DNA from: Citricoccus sp. WCRC_4
Lineage (GTDB): Bacteria > Actinomycetota > Actinomycetes > Actinomycetales > Micrococcaceae
Length of the DNA: 6,292 bases
Direction: 5' to 3'
NCBI GenBank assembly: GCA_026645375.1
Contig: JAPFFX010000265.1
Span: forward strand, 1-6,292
This document shows, piece by piece, positions 1-6,079 of this stretch (the first letter of the stretch is position 1; each line of letters begins with the position of its first letter). The position numbers and the translations under genes are program-made. A model generated the notes under the pieces. It saw only the letters and a program-made list of their open reading frames with translations, made no database searches and was not told the DNA's origin.

Positions 1-496
1 ACTGTGCGGCGGCGACCACGTCCCCGTACCTCGCCGGGTCCACCACGACCGCGACGGAGGGGTGGTTCTTGGCCGCGGCCCGGACCATGGAGGGCCCGCC
101 GATGTCGATCTGCTCGACGACCTCGTCCTGGCCGGCACCGGATCGCACGGTGTCCACGAACGGGTAGAGGTTCACGACCACCAGGTCGAAGGGCTGCACG
201 TGGAGCTGCTCGAGCTGGGCCACGTGGTCCTCGCGGCGGCGATCGGCGAGGATGCCGGCGTGCACCATGGGGTGCAGGGTCTTCACCCGGCCGTCCAGGC
301 ACTCCTGGAACCCGGTCACCTCGGACACCTCGGTCACCGGTACCCCCGCGGCGGCGATCCGCTTCGCGGTCGAGCCGGTGGAGACGATCTGGACCCCGGC
401 GGACTGCAGACCGGTGGCCAGCTCCTCGAGCCCGGTCTTGTCGTAGACGGAGATGAGGGCCCGCTTGAGCGGGACCCGGTCGAGCTGGATGGTCAC
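1..496 (-). CDS. purH: Bifunctional AICAR formyltransferase / IMP cyclohydrolase PurH, N-terminal part (partial)
   Basis: PurH catalyses the last two steps of de novo IMP synthesis in the cytosol: formylation of AICAR with 10-formyl-THF, then ring closure to IMP. Only the first 165 codons are present, covering most of the N-terminal cyclohydrolase (MGS-like) domain; the rest lies to the left of the window. The reverse-strand translation shows family signatures in order: ISVYDKTGLEELA (residues 15-27), STGSTAK (39-45, usually STGGTAK), VTEVSEVTGF (54-63), DGRVKTLHP (68-76), VVVNLYPF (106-113) and IDIGGPSMVRAAAKNH (130-145). The start is GTG at 494-496, with AGGAG seven bases upstream on the minus strand; no ATG fits the family N-terminus. 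PurN often precedes PurH in actinobacteria, but here the upstream same-strand neighbour is a CYTH-CHAD gene 201 bp away, so purH probably has its own promoter. Identification is secure; the frame is open to the window edge. Confidence 0.96.
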   Translation of the reverse strand, partial: MTIQLDRVPLKRALISVYDKTGLEELATGLQSAGVQIVSTGSTAKRIAAAGVPVTEVSEVTGFQECLDGRVKTLHPMVHAGILADRRREDHVAQLEQLHVQPFDLVVVNLYPFVDTVRSGAGQDEVVEQIDIGGPSMVRAAAKNHPSVAVVVDPARYGDVVAAAQ

Positions 497-525
497 TGGT
501 GTGCTCCTGGGTGCTTCGGTCCGGT

Positions 526-563
526 ACGGCGGATGTGCGTGGGGACGGCGGACGTGCGTGAGG
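526..563. repeat. Two-copy 19-bp tandem repeat in the purH leader
   Basis: Positions 526-544 and 545-563 are adjacent copies of a 19-bp unit beginning ACGGCGG and containing GTGCGTG; 17 of 19 positions agree. The pair lies between the candidate purH -10 (592-597) and the purH start (496), so it would be transcribed as part of the purH 5' leader. It could be a duplicated protein-binding site, a structural RNA element or a neutral slippage duplication; the sequence alone does not decide. Confidence 0.6.
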
Positions 564-591
564 GGTGCCGGCCGGGCCGGACGCCGCATCC

Positions 592-597
592 AGTGTA
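592..597 (-). promoter_or_regulatory. Candidate -10 element of the purH promoter
   Basis: On the minus strand this reads TACACT, a good match to the actinobacterial -10 pattern TANNNT and one of the few A/T-bearing spots in a very GC-rich gap. It would place transcription start near 585, giving a leader of about 90 nt before the GTG of purH. I find no convincing TTGACA-like -35 at 16-18 bp, which is common for GC-rich actinobacterial promoters but leaves the call tentative. Confidence 0.35.
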
Positions 598-615
598 GGT
601 CGGGGCGGCGTGGGG

Positions 616-641
616 CGGGCCGGGATGACGGGCCGGGACGA
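616..641. repeat. Two-copy 13-bp tandem repeat upstream of the purH promoter
   Basis: Positions 616-628 and 629-641 are head-to-tail copies of a 13-bp unit beginning CGGGCCGGGA, with one mismatch (T/C). Relative to the proposed purH start of transcription they lie at roughly -31 to -56, where an activator or repressor would bind. The unit is simple and GC-rich, so chance or slippage is a real alternative. Confidence 0.45.
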
Positions 642-643
642 GG

Positions 644-675
644 GGAACCGCCCGGGGCCGGTGCCGGACGGTTCC
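644..675 (-). terminator. Candidate hairpin terminator after the CYTH-CHAD gene
   Basis: GGAACCG (644-650) pairs with CGGTTCC (669-675). After one C-A mismatch the stem continues with CCGG (652-655) and CCGG (664-667), giving about 11 base pairs around an 8-nt loop. On the minus strand the hairpin begins 22 nt past the stop of the CYTH-CHAD gene (698-700). No U-tract follows, so it would be of the U-less type proposed for actinobacteria. Its position between two same-strand genes supports separate transcription of purH. Confidence 0.45.
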
Positions 676-697
676 GGGCCCGGGGACGGTCAGGACC

Positions 698-2452
698 TCA
701 CTGCCCGTGGGACTGGGCCAGGTGCTCCACCAGCTTCTCGGCGCGTTCCTCGGTCCGGCGCTGCAGGCCGAACTCGGCGGCGAACAGCACCCCGTAGCCG
801 AAGGTGTCCTCGCCGGCCTTGGCGGCCTTCTTCGCGGTCTGCAGCACGTGCTCCTGGAACATGATGGAGTCCCGGTGCTCGCCCAGGGCCTCCTGCAGCT
901 TCTTGGCCGTCTTCATGCGTGCCACCAGATGGGTGCCCAGGTCCAGTCCGGTCGCGTCCTGGACGGCCTTGACCGCGTAGCGCAGCCGCTTGGCCTCCTT
1001 GCGGACCTCGTGCATCAGCTCGATGCGGTGTTCCGCGTCCTCCTCGGTGGCGGCCCGCTCGGCCAGGTCCAGCACGGCATCGACCTGTTCGGCGGCCAGC
1101 GGCTCCATGGTCCCGGCGGCGTCGACGGCCTGGGCCTCGTCGACCTCCGGGTGCAGCGGCACGTCCCGGGCGTAGGCGTCCAGCCGGTCCATGACGTCGA
1201 AGTACCACTGGGTGCGCATCCGCTTCAGGAGCTTGTCATGGGCCGCGGAGTACTCCTCGGCCTTGACCTTGCGCAGCCGCTTGACCGTCTTGCCGGGGAC
1301 CATCTCCGCCACCGGCCCGGAGGCCCCGCCGGGCAGGTCCTCCATCCTCTCGTCCACCTGGTCCCGGACCACCTCGGCGTCCCGGGCCACGGAGAGCAAC
1401 CGGCCCAGCCTGCGCAGGTCCTTGTTCACGCCGGCGGTGGCGTCCGGGTCCAGCAGCGGCGCGTAGGTCTGCAGGGTGGAGCGCAGGGTCCGGCACACCA
1501 CGCGGAACTGGTGGATGGAGTCCTCCACGTCGCGGCGCACCAGCGGATCCCAGCCCTTGAGCACCTTCATCTCGGCCCGGACGGTCTTGGTCAGCACGGC
1601 GTGCAGTCCCGGGGCGGTCCCGTCCGGGGCGTCCACCGCGTGGGGGTCCAGCGGGTCGGCGGTCTTGCCGACCACCTTCTCCACCTTCGAGCCCGCTGCC
1701 GAGGGCCGCGCGCCGGAGTCCTGCAGGACCTGCCCGACGGCGTCCAGGAACCGCACGGTGCCCGAGGCCGGTTCCTGCGGGGCCGCCTCGGGGGCGGCAC
1801 CGTCGGCCGTGCCCTCCCCCGCACCGGCCGGGTGATCGTCCCCGCCGGAGGCCCCGTCCGGCGTCGGGCCCTCCCCTGCGACCTCGCGGACCTTCAGTGC
1901 GGAGTCCAGCAGGTCCGCGTCCACGACCTCGACCTCCCACTCCCGCCAGTGCTGGACGCGGGACTCGGAGCGGAACCCCACCGACATGGCGGCCACCTGG
2001 TCGTCGCAGACCTCGGCGAGCTGGCGGCCGTGGAAGTCCATGAGGTCCACCACCGAGCGCAGCGTGTTGAGCCGGGCGATCGGCACGAGCGACCTGCCGC
2101 GTACGTGGACCTGCACCAGGTCCAGGATGCGGTCCGGGACGCGGACGCCCTCGGGACCGGGCACGGCGTCGACACAGTCCTCCGCGCCCAGTGGGGACTG
2201 CAGTTCCAGGCGGTGTTCACCGGACTTGATCTTCACGTGCCAGCCGGCATCGGTCCCGCCGGTGCGTCGGCGCAGGGTCACCCCGTTGGCCGACAGGTCG
2301 CGGTCCACGGTGTCGAAGTAGACCGCCTCCAGGGCCACCGGCGGGCGGTACCGGACCTGGGCCACACCGCCCACGCCGTTGAGCCGGGGCAGGGCCGCCT
2401 GCCCGTCGACGTCGTACTTACGCTCGATCTCCACATGGACTGCGTCGCTCAT
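698..2452 (-). CDS. CYTH and CHAD domain-containing protein (polyphosphate/organic-phosphate binding)
   Basis: This 584-aa cytosolic protein joins a CYTH domain (about 3-187, plus a conserved tail at 233-262) to a CHAD domain (about 282-570). The CYTH ExExK signature is E8, E10, K12, followed by VYFDT (44-48), LRRR (60-63), WHVKIK (71-76) and EWEVEVV (171-177). The CHAD domain carries its two basic histidine motifs, HQFRVVCRTLRS (314-325) and HEVRKEAKRLRY (481-492). CYTH enzymes act on triphosphates such as thiamine triphosphate, tripolyphosphate or ATP; CHAD domains bind polyphosphate. The substrate of this fusion is not known to me. An insertion rich in Gly, Ala, Pro, Asp and Glu (about 190-232) separates the CYTH core from its usual tail, FLDAVGQVLQDSGARP (235-250). 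The ATG start fits the family, but no clear Shine-Dalgarno precedes it. A GATCAT six bases upstream could be the -10 of a leaderless transcript, which is weak evidence. Confidence 0.95.
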   Translation of the reverse strand: MSDAVHVEIERKYDVDGQAALPRLNGVGGVAQVRYRPPVALEAVYFDTVDRDLSANGVTLRRRTGGTDAGWHVKIKSGEHRLELQSPLGAEDCVDAVPGPEGVRVPDRILDLVQVHVRGRSLVPIARLNTLRSVVDLMDFHGRQLAEVCDDQVAAMSVGFRSESRVQHWREWEVEVVDADLLDSALKVREVAGEGPTPDGASGGDDHPAGAGEGTADGAAPEAAPQEPASGTVRFLDAVGQVLQDSGARPSAAGSKVEKVVGKTADPLDPHAVDAPDGTAPGLHAVLTKTVRAEMKVLKGWDPLVRRDVEDSIHQFRVVCRTLRSTLQTYAPLLDPDATAGVNKDLRRLGRLLSVARDAEVVRDQVDERMEDLPGGASGPVAEMVPGKTVKRLRKVKAEEYSAAHDKLLKRMRTQWYFDVMDRLDAYARDVPLHPEVDEAQAVDAAGTMEPLAAEQVDAVLDLAERAATEEDAEHRIELMHEVRKEAKRLRYAVKAVQDATGLDLGTHLVARMKTAKKLQEALGEHRDSIMFQEHVLQTAKKAAKAGEDTFGYGVLFAAEFGLQRRTEERAEKLVEHLAQSHGQ

Positions 2453-2458
2453 GGCACC

Positions 2459-2631
2459 ATGATCCCAGAAACGGCGCCGAAGCCCCGGAAGAATCGAAGC
2501 CCGCCATCACCTCCTCGAATTCTCGTACCAGTCCATCCTCGACCCTGCCCACGGGCGAGGAGATCGTCCAGAACCTCCCGTGGCGGTGGAACACCCAGGG
2601 CCGGGTCTTCATCGTCGGTGGCCTGGGGTTC
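2459..2631 (+). other. Apparent N-terminal coding sequence of the MFS transporter lacking a canonical start
   Basis: The transporter frame is open from 2383 and its translation from about 2461 looks like protein: a Ser/Thr/Pro tail, then TLPTGEEIVQNLPWRWNTQG (2542-2601) leading straight into GRVFIVGGLGF, the first half of membrane segment 1. No ATG, GTG or TTG occurs in this frame before 2632. Possible explanations: (a) a rare start such as ATC at 2506, giving an N-terminus that continues TSSNSRTSPSS; (b) a one-base loss in the C4 run at 2483-2486, since adding one C would join ATG 2459 (MIPETAPKP) to the transporter frame; (c) true initiation at 2632, with membrane segment 1 cut. The extension is seen directly; which explanation holds is unresolved. 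Confidence 0.6.
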
Positions 2632-3894
2632 ATGTTCGATGCCTGGGACGTCTCGCTCAACGGAGTGCTGATCCCGCTGCTGCGCGAGGAATGGTCCCTG
2701 AGCGCCGGCGAGGCCGCGTGGATCGGCACCGCGAACCTGATCGGCATGGCCCTGGGGGCCTTCGTCTGGGGCACCATCGCGGACCGGATCGGACGCAAGA
2801 AGGCGTTCGCGGCCACGCTGCTGGTCTTCTCGGTCTTCACCCTCGCCGGTGCCCTGACCGGCGGTATCGGCTGGTTCGTGCTGTTCCGGTTCCTGGCCGG
2901 ATTCGGCCTGGGCGGCTGCATCCCCGTGGACTACGCCCTGGTCGGGGAGTTCACCCCGCGCAGGCACCGGGGCACCGTGCTGACCGCCATGGACGGCTGG
3001 TGGCCGATCGGCGCGGCCGCCTGCGGCTTCCTGTCCGCCTGGCTGGTCGCCACGTGGGGTGACTGGAGGCTGCCGCTGCTGGTGATGATCCTGCCGGCGT
3101 TGCTGGTGTTCCTCGTCCGGCTGATGGTCCCCGAGTCCCCCCTGTTCCTCATCCAGCAGGGCCGTGAGGCCGAGGCACGCAGGGTCATCGACGACATGGT
3201 CCGGCGCACCGGTGAACCGCTGCGCGAGTACGTGCTGCCGCCCGTGCCGAAGCCGAAGCCGCTGACCTTCGGCGCCCTGGGCGAACAGCTGGCCTCGCTG
3301 TGGCGGTACTCCGCCAAGGTCACCCTCGTGTCCTGGGCGCTGTTCTTCACCATCATGCTCGTCTACTACATCGCCCTGCAGTGGCTGCCGACCTTCCTCA
3401 TCGACGCCGGTTACGAGCAGGCGAGGGCCTTCATCATGACCGGCGCCATGGCCGCCGTCGGGCTGTTGGGCGTGATCGTGGCCGCCTGGCTGGTGGAGAA
3501 GACCGGCCGCAAATGGCTGCTGGCGGTCACCGCCGTGGCGTCCTCGTTCCTGATGGCCGTGCTGGCCGCGCTGCTGGACGTGCCCGCCGCCGTGCTGCCC
3601 CTGGTGCTGTCCTTCGGGTTCGTGGTGCAGGTCGCGATCCCCGTGCTCTACACCTACGTCTCGGAGCTCTACCCCACCGAGCTGCGCGGATCGGGCTTCG
3701 GCTGGGCGTCGGCCGTGTCTCGGATCGCCGCGGGCGTGGGCCCGCTGGTCTTCGTCGCCTGGCTGGTCCCGGTCATGGGCCTGGTCTGGTCCTTCGTGGT
3801 GACCGCCGCGCTGGTGGTCCTCGCGGTCGGACTCATGATGTCCATGGCCCCGGAGACCAGGGGCCGGGAACTGGAGGTCACGGAGGCCGCCTGA
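2632..3894 (+). CDS. MFS transporter, NiaP-like metabolite/H+ symporter (5' end uncertain)
   Basis: This is an inner-membrane secondary transporter of the major facilitator superfamily. The closest family I recall is the aromatic acid/nicotinate (NiaP-like) branch of metabolite:H+ symporters; the substrate cannot be read from sequence. Numbering from the ATG at 2632 (420 aa): MFDAWDVSLNG (1-11) is the end of membrane segment 1; motif A is WGTIADRIGRKK (46-57); RFLAGFGLGG (86-95) is segment 4; VPESP (166-170) opens the central loop; AWLVEKTGRK (285-294) is motif A of the second half; SELYPTELRGSGFGW (344-358) precedes segment 11; PETRGRELE (407-415) is the cytoplasmic tail. All segments from 2 to 12 appear intact, with no internal stop. 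The 2632 ATG lies inside segment 1, so the real protein very likely begins upstream (see 2459-2631). It is divergent from the CYTH-CHAD gene and followed by a 287-bp gap. Confidence 0.88.
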   Translation: MFDAWDVSLNGVLIPLLREEWSLSAGEAAWIGTANLIGMALGAFVWGTIADRIGRKKAFAATLLVFSVFTLAGALTGGIGWFVLFRFLAGFGLGGCIPVDYALVGEFTPRRHRGTVLTAMDGWWPIGAAACGFLSAWLVATWGDWRLPLLVMILPALLVFLVRLMVPESPLFLIQQGREAEARRVIDDMVRRTGEPLREYVLPPVPKPKPLTFGALGEQLASLWRYSAKVTLVSWALFFTIMLVYYIALQWLPTFLIDAGYEQARAFIMTGAMAAVGLLGVIVAAWLVEKTGRKWLLAVTAVASSFLMAVLAALLDVPAAVLPLVLSFGFVVQVAIPVLYTYVSELYPTELRGSGFGWASAVSRIAAGVGPLVFVAWLVPVMGLVWSFVVTAALVVLAVGLMMSMAPETRGRELEVTEAA

Positions 3895-3926
3895 GATCCG
3901 GCCCCCGCCCCCGTCGCGCCGTACGG

Positions 3927-3971
3927 GCAGGACCGACCCGTCGCGCTGTCCGAGCAGGACCGATGCGTCAC
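3927..3971. repeat. Direct repeat pair downstream of the MFS gene
   Basis: GCAGGACCGA followed by a similar eight bases occurs at 3927-3944 and again at 3954-3971; 15 of 18 positions match, with a 27-bp period. The first copy also contributes to a small hairpin, ACGGG (3923-3927) with CCCGT (3937-3941). This hairpin could help end the transporter transcript, but it has no T-tract. The function is unknown. Confidence 0.3.
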
Positions 3972-4026
3972 ACGTCGGGGGCAGAACTGACCGGTGGTGA
4001 TGGCCCGCACAGCGGGGTGACGGGTG

Positions 4027-4046
4027 GAGGTTGATAGATCAACCTC
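4027..4046. promoter_or_regulatory. Perfect 9+9 bp palindrome, candidate operator of the phosphoesterase gene
   Basis: GAGGTTGAT (4027-4035) and its exact reverse complement ATCAACCTC (4038-4046) flank the dinucleotide AG. It is a conspicuous A/T-containing island in a GC-rich gap, 136 bp before the phosphoesterase start and 132 bp after the transporter stop. Its length, symmetry and position suit a dimeric repressor of the MarR, TetR or GntR type. It is not a standard FNR site (TTGAT-N4-ATCAA), because the half-sites are only two bases apart, nor a DtxR/IdeR box, because the AGGTT/AACCT spacing is wrong. It could alternatively be an RNA hairpin. Confidence 0.5.
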
Positions 4047-4063
4047 ACGTGGGCGTGGCGTCG

Positions 4064-4110
4064 CTCGGGGAACCCCCGGCGGACACCTGGCCGTGGCCTC
4101 GGGGAAACCC
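4064..4110. repeat. Direct repeat pair CTCGGGGAA(A/C)CCC upstream of the phosphoesterase
   Basis: The 13-mer at 4064-4076 recurs at 4098-4110 with one change, giving a 34-bp period (about three helical turns). Each copy also contains a small self-complementary core (GGGGAACCCC in the first). The pair lies between the palindrome at 4027-4046 and the ribosome binding site, where a regulator or an alternative sigma factor could act. A GGAAC core resembles ECF-sigma -35 elements, but I see no matching -10. Confidence 0.35.
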
Positions 4111-4181
4111 GCATCGCGGAGGGTGGACCAGTCCGGCCGAGACGCGGCCGGGCTCCACCACACCACCCAGGAGGGGTCCTG

Positions 4182-6032
4182 ATGAACCACCAGCAGAGGA
4201 AGCGTGCCCGGCTGACCGCCGGCACCCTCGCCATCGTCGCCGCCGCCACCCTCGGCGCGAGCGCCGCGACGGCCGCGCCGTCGTCGTCCACCGGGGCCGG
4301 GCAGGCCCCCGCCCAGCGTGCCGCCCAGCAGGACGGGGCGGACTGGCAGGAGACCGCGTACCGCGGCGAGGTCGAGGTCGTCCGCGACGGCCGGACCGAC
4401 CGGGAGACCGTCTCCGGCGCCGTGTTCGAGGACAAGGACGAGGACTCCACGCAGGACTCCGGTGAGCCCGGCGTACCCGGCGTGAAGGTGTCCAACGGCC
4501 GCGAGGTCGTCACCACCGACGGCCAGGGCCGCTACGAGCTGCCGGTCGAGGACAACATGACCGTCTTCGTCACCCAGCCGCGCGGCTACCAGGTGCCCGT
4601 GGACGAGGACAACGTGGCCCAGTTCTCCTACAACCACCTGCCTGAGGGCTCCCCCGAGCTCAGGTTCGGCGGCATCGACCCGACGGGGGCCGTGCCGGCC
4701 GCGCTGAACTTCCCGCTGGCCAAGAGCGGGCTCACCCAGGACCCGGAGCAGCACTGCCTGATCGGCGGTGACGTCCAGACCTACACCGAGGAGCAGGTCG
4801 AGTTCGCCCGCACCGGTGTCTTCGCCGACCTGGCCGAGCGCACCGACTACGCCGGCTGCGGCGCCCTGTTCATCGGCGACGTGGTCGGTGACGACCTCTC
4901 GCTGTACCCGAAGACCCGTGAACTGGCCTCCATGCTCAACGGCCCGGCCCGTTTCCTGCCGGGCAACCATGACATGGACTTCGACGCGACGGAGCGCGAG
5001 CACTCCACGGACACCTTCCGGGCGAACCTGGGCCCCGGTTACTACTCCTACGACTCGGGCAAGGCCCACGTGGTCGCGCTGAGCACCGTGGACTTCCCCA
5101 TGAAGGAGAACGCCCGCCCCGGTGACTACAACGGCAGCATCGACGAGCGCCAGCTGGAGTGGCTGCGCAACGACATCGAGAACACCCCGGAGAACAAGGT
5201 CATCGTGCTCGCCGGCCACGTCCCGCTGCTGGACTTCGCCGACGAGTCCAGCAAGAAGCACCAGATCGACCAGGTGAAGGAGATCTACGAGATCCTCGAG
5301 GGCCGCGAGGTCGTGACCCTGGGCGGCCACACCCACTCCCTGGAGAACCTGCGCGCCGGGGACTCGATGGCCGGATGGAAAGAGCTGTTCGGCGTCGACG
5401 AGCTGCCCTTCACGCACATCACCGCCGGTGCCATCTCCGGTGACTGGTACAACGGCCGCATGCTCGAGGGCGGCTACCCCGAGGCCGTGCAGCGTGACGG
5501 GGCCATGCCGGGTGTCCTGACCCTGGACATCAAGAACACGGAGGTCACGGAGCGCTTCACCGTGCGCGGCGCCGACGAGGACGAGCAGATGTCCCTGTCC
5601 GTGAACACCCCGCGCTACCGCGACTGGTTCGAGCAGTACAAGGACCAGCGCGGCAAGGCCCCGGCCTTCGAGAACGCGCTCCAGGTCTCCCGGGCCGACC
5701 TGGCGGACACCACGTGGCTGACCACCAACTTCTGGATGGGTTCCACCGGCTCCACCGTCGAGGTCTCGCTCGACGGTGGCGAGGCCACCGAGGCCACCCG
5801 CACCCAGACGTTGCAGGGCGAGGGGGCCCTCGTGGGCGCCGAGTACTCCGACCCGGCCGCGGTCCAGCAGCAGCTCGTCCACGGCGGCTCCCTCGCGGAC
5901 CGTTCCATGCACCTGTGGCAGCTGGAACTGCCCGCCGACCTGGCGGCCGGTGAGCACACCGCGCGGGTGACCGCCACGGACGTGCACGGCCGCGAGTTCA
6001 CCGAGGAGATCACCTTCGAGGTCACGGGGTGA
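4182..6032 (+). CDS. Secreted calcineurin-like metallophosphoesterase with SdrD-B-like N-domain
   Basis: This 616-aa exported phosphoesterase should use a dinuclear metal centre to hydrolyse a phosphomonoester or diester outside the membrane; the substrate is unknown. A basic n-region and hydrophobic stretch (residues 5-31) with AxA-type sites near 29-32 form a Sec signal peptide. Residues about 77-180 match the MetallophosN/SdrD-B-like fold, with an acidic D-x-D-x-D loop (84-88) and SGEPGVPGVKV (93-103) that may bind calcium. Catalytic motifs are in order: D197-V-Q199 (DxQ replacing the common DxH, usual in this subfamily), GD (232-233), GNHD (261-264), H346 and GHTH (382-385). Residues about 468-616 resemble the MetallophosC beta domain, with no sorting signal or membrane anchor at the end. 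The ATG follows AGGAGG (4169-4174) by seven bases, an excellent site. The gene appears to be transcribed alone, flanked by a candidate operator region and terminators. Confidence 0.93.
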   Translation: MNHQQRKRARLTAGTLAIVAAATLGASAATAAPSSSTGAGQAPAQRAAQQDGADWQETAYRGEVEVVRDGRTDRETVSGAVFEDKDEDSTQDSGEPGVPGVKVSNGREVVTTDGQGRYELPVEDNMTVFVTQPRGYQVPVDEDNVAQFSYNHLPEGSPELRFGGIDPTGAVPAALNFPLAKSGLTQDPEQHCLIGGDVQTYTEEQVEFARTGVFADLAERTDYAGCGALFIGDVVGDDLSLYPKTRELASMLNGPARFLPGNHDMDFDATEREHSTDTFRANLGPGYYSYDSGKAHVVALSTVDFPMKENARPGDYNGSIDERQLEWLRNDIENTPENKVIVLAGHVPLLDFADESSKKHQIDQVKEIYEILEGREVVTLGGHTHSLENLRAGDSMAGWKELFGVDELPFTHITAGAISGDWYNGRMLEGGYPEAVQRDGAMPGVLTLDIKNTEVTERFTVRGADEDEQMSLSVNTPRYRDWFEQYKDQRGKAPAFENALQVSRADLADTTWLTTNFWMGSTGSTVEVSLDGGEATEATRTQTLQGEGALVGAEYSDPAAVQQQLVHGGSLADRSMHLWQLELPADLAAGEHTARVTATDVHGREFTEEITFEVTG

Positions 6033-6036
6033 CGAC

Positions 6037-6079
6037 CTCCGGGTGACGGCGGCCTGAGGCCATCCTCCCGGACCCGGAG
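6037..6079 (+). terminator. Hairpin directly after the phosphoesterase stop, candidate terminator
   Basis: CTCCGGGT (6037-6044) pairs with ACCCGGAG (6072-6079), and GGCC (6051-6054) with GGCC (6058-6061) forms a small inner stem over TGA. The structure begins five bases after the TGA stop at 6030-6032. There is no T-run, so strength is uncertain. Its right arm overlaps the left arm of the larger inverted repeat at 6076-6142, so the two cannot form together. Confidence 0.35.

Noticed and set aside
568..580. GC palindrome CCGGCC-G-GGCCGG in the purH leader as a terminator or attenuator
   Set aside because: It is short, has almost no loop and no T-tract, and lies in sequence so GC-rich that such palindromes are expected by chance.
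62..598. 178-codon plus-strand frame opposite purH
   Set aside because: The minus strand encodes unmistakable PurH motifs; this frame is its shadow.
707..2671. 654-codon plus-strand open frame opposite the CYTH-CHAD gene
   Set aside because: It is the antisense shadow of a gene with recognisable CYTH and CHAD motifs. Its own product is compositionally skewed (Gly, Leu, Val, His, Arg) with no recognisable domain, as expected from G/C third-position bias.
2418..2967. Two overlapping minus-strand frames (about 170 codons each) opposite the MFS N-terminal half
   Set aside because: They are antisense to clear MFS segments, including motif A, and show no family signature.
3300..4034. 244-codon plus-strand frame overlapping the MFS C-terminus and the following gap
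   Set aside because: It is out of frame with the transporter, Arg/Gly/Ala rich and without features; a composition shadow.
4031..4036. TTGATA as a -35 element for the phosphoesterase
   Set aside because: It matches 5 of 6 consensus bases, but no TANNNT-like -10 occurs 16-19 bp downstream, and it lies inside the palindrome.
4031..4042. FNR-type site (TTGAT...ATCAA) within the palindrome
   Set aside because: The FNR/CRP family needs four to six bases between half-sites; here there are two, so symmetry is retained but the spacing is wrong.
3669..5987. 772-codon minus-strand open frame opposite the phosphoesterase and the end of the MFS gene
   Set aside because: It spans two real genes and the gap between them, has low-complexity Val/Gly/Leu content and no domain, and conflicts with clear plus-strand motifs such as GNHD and GHTH.
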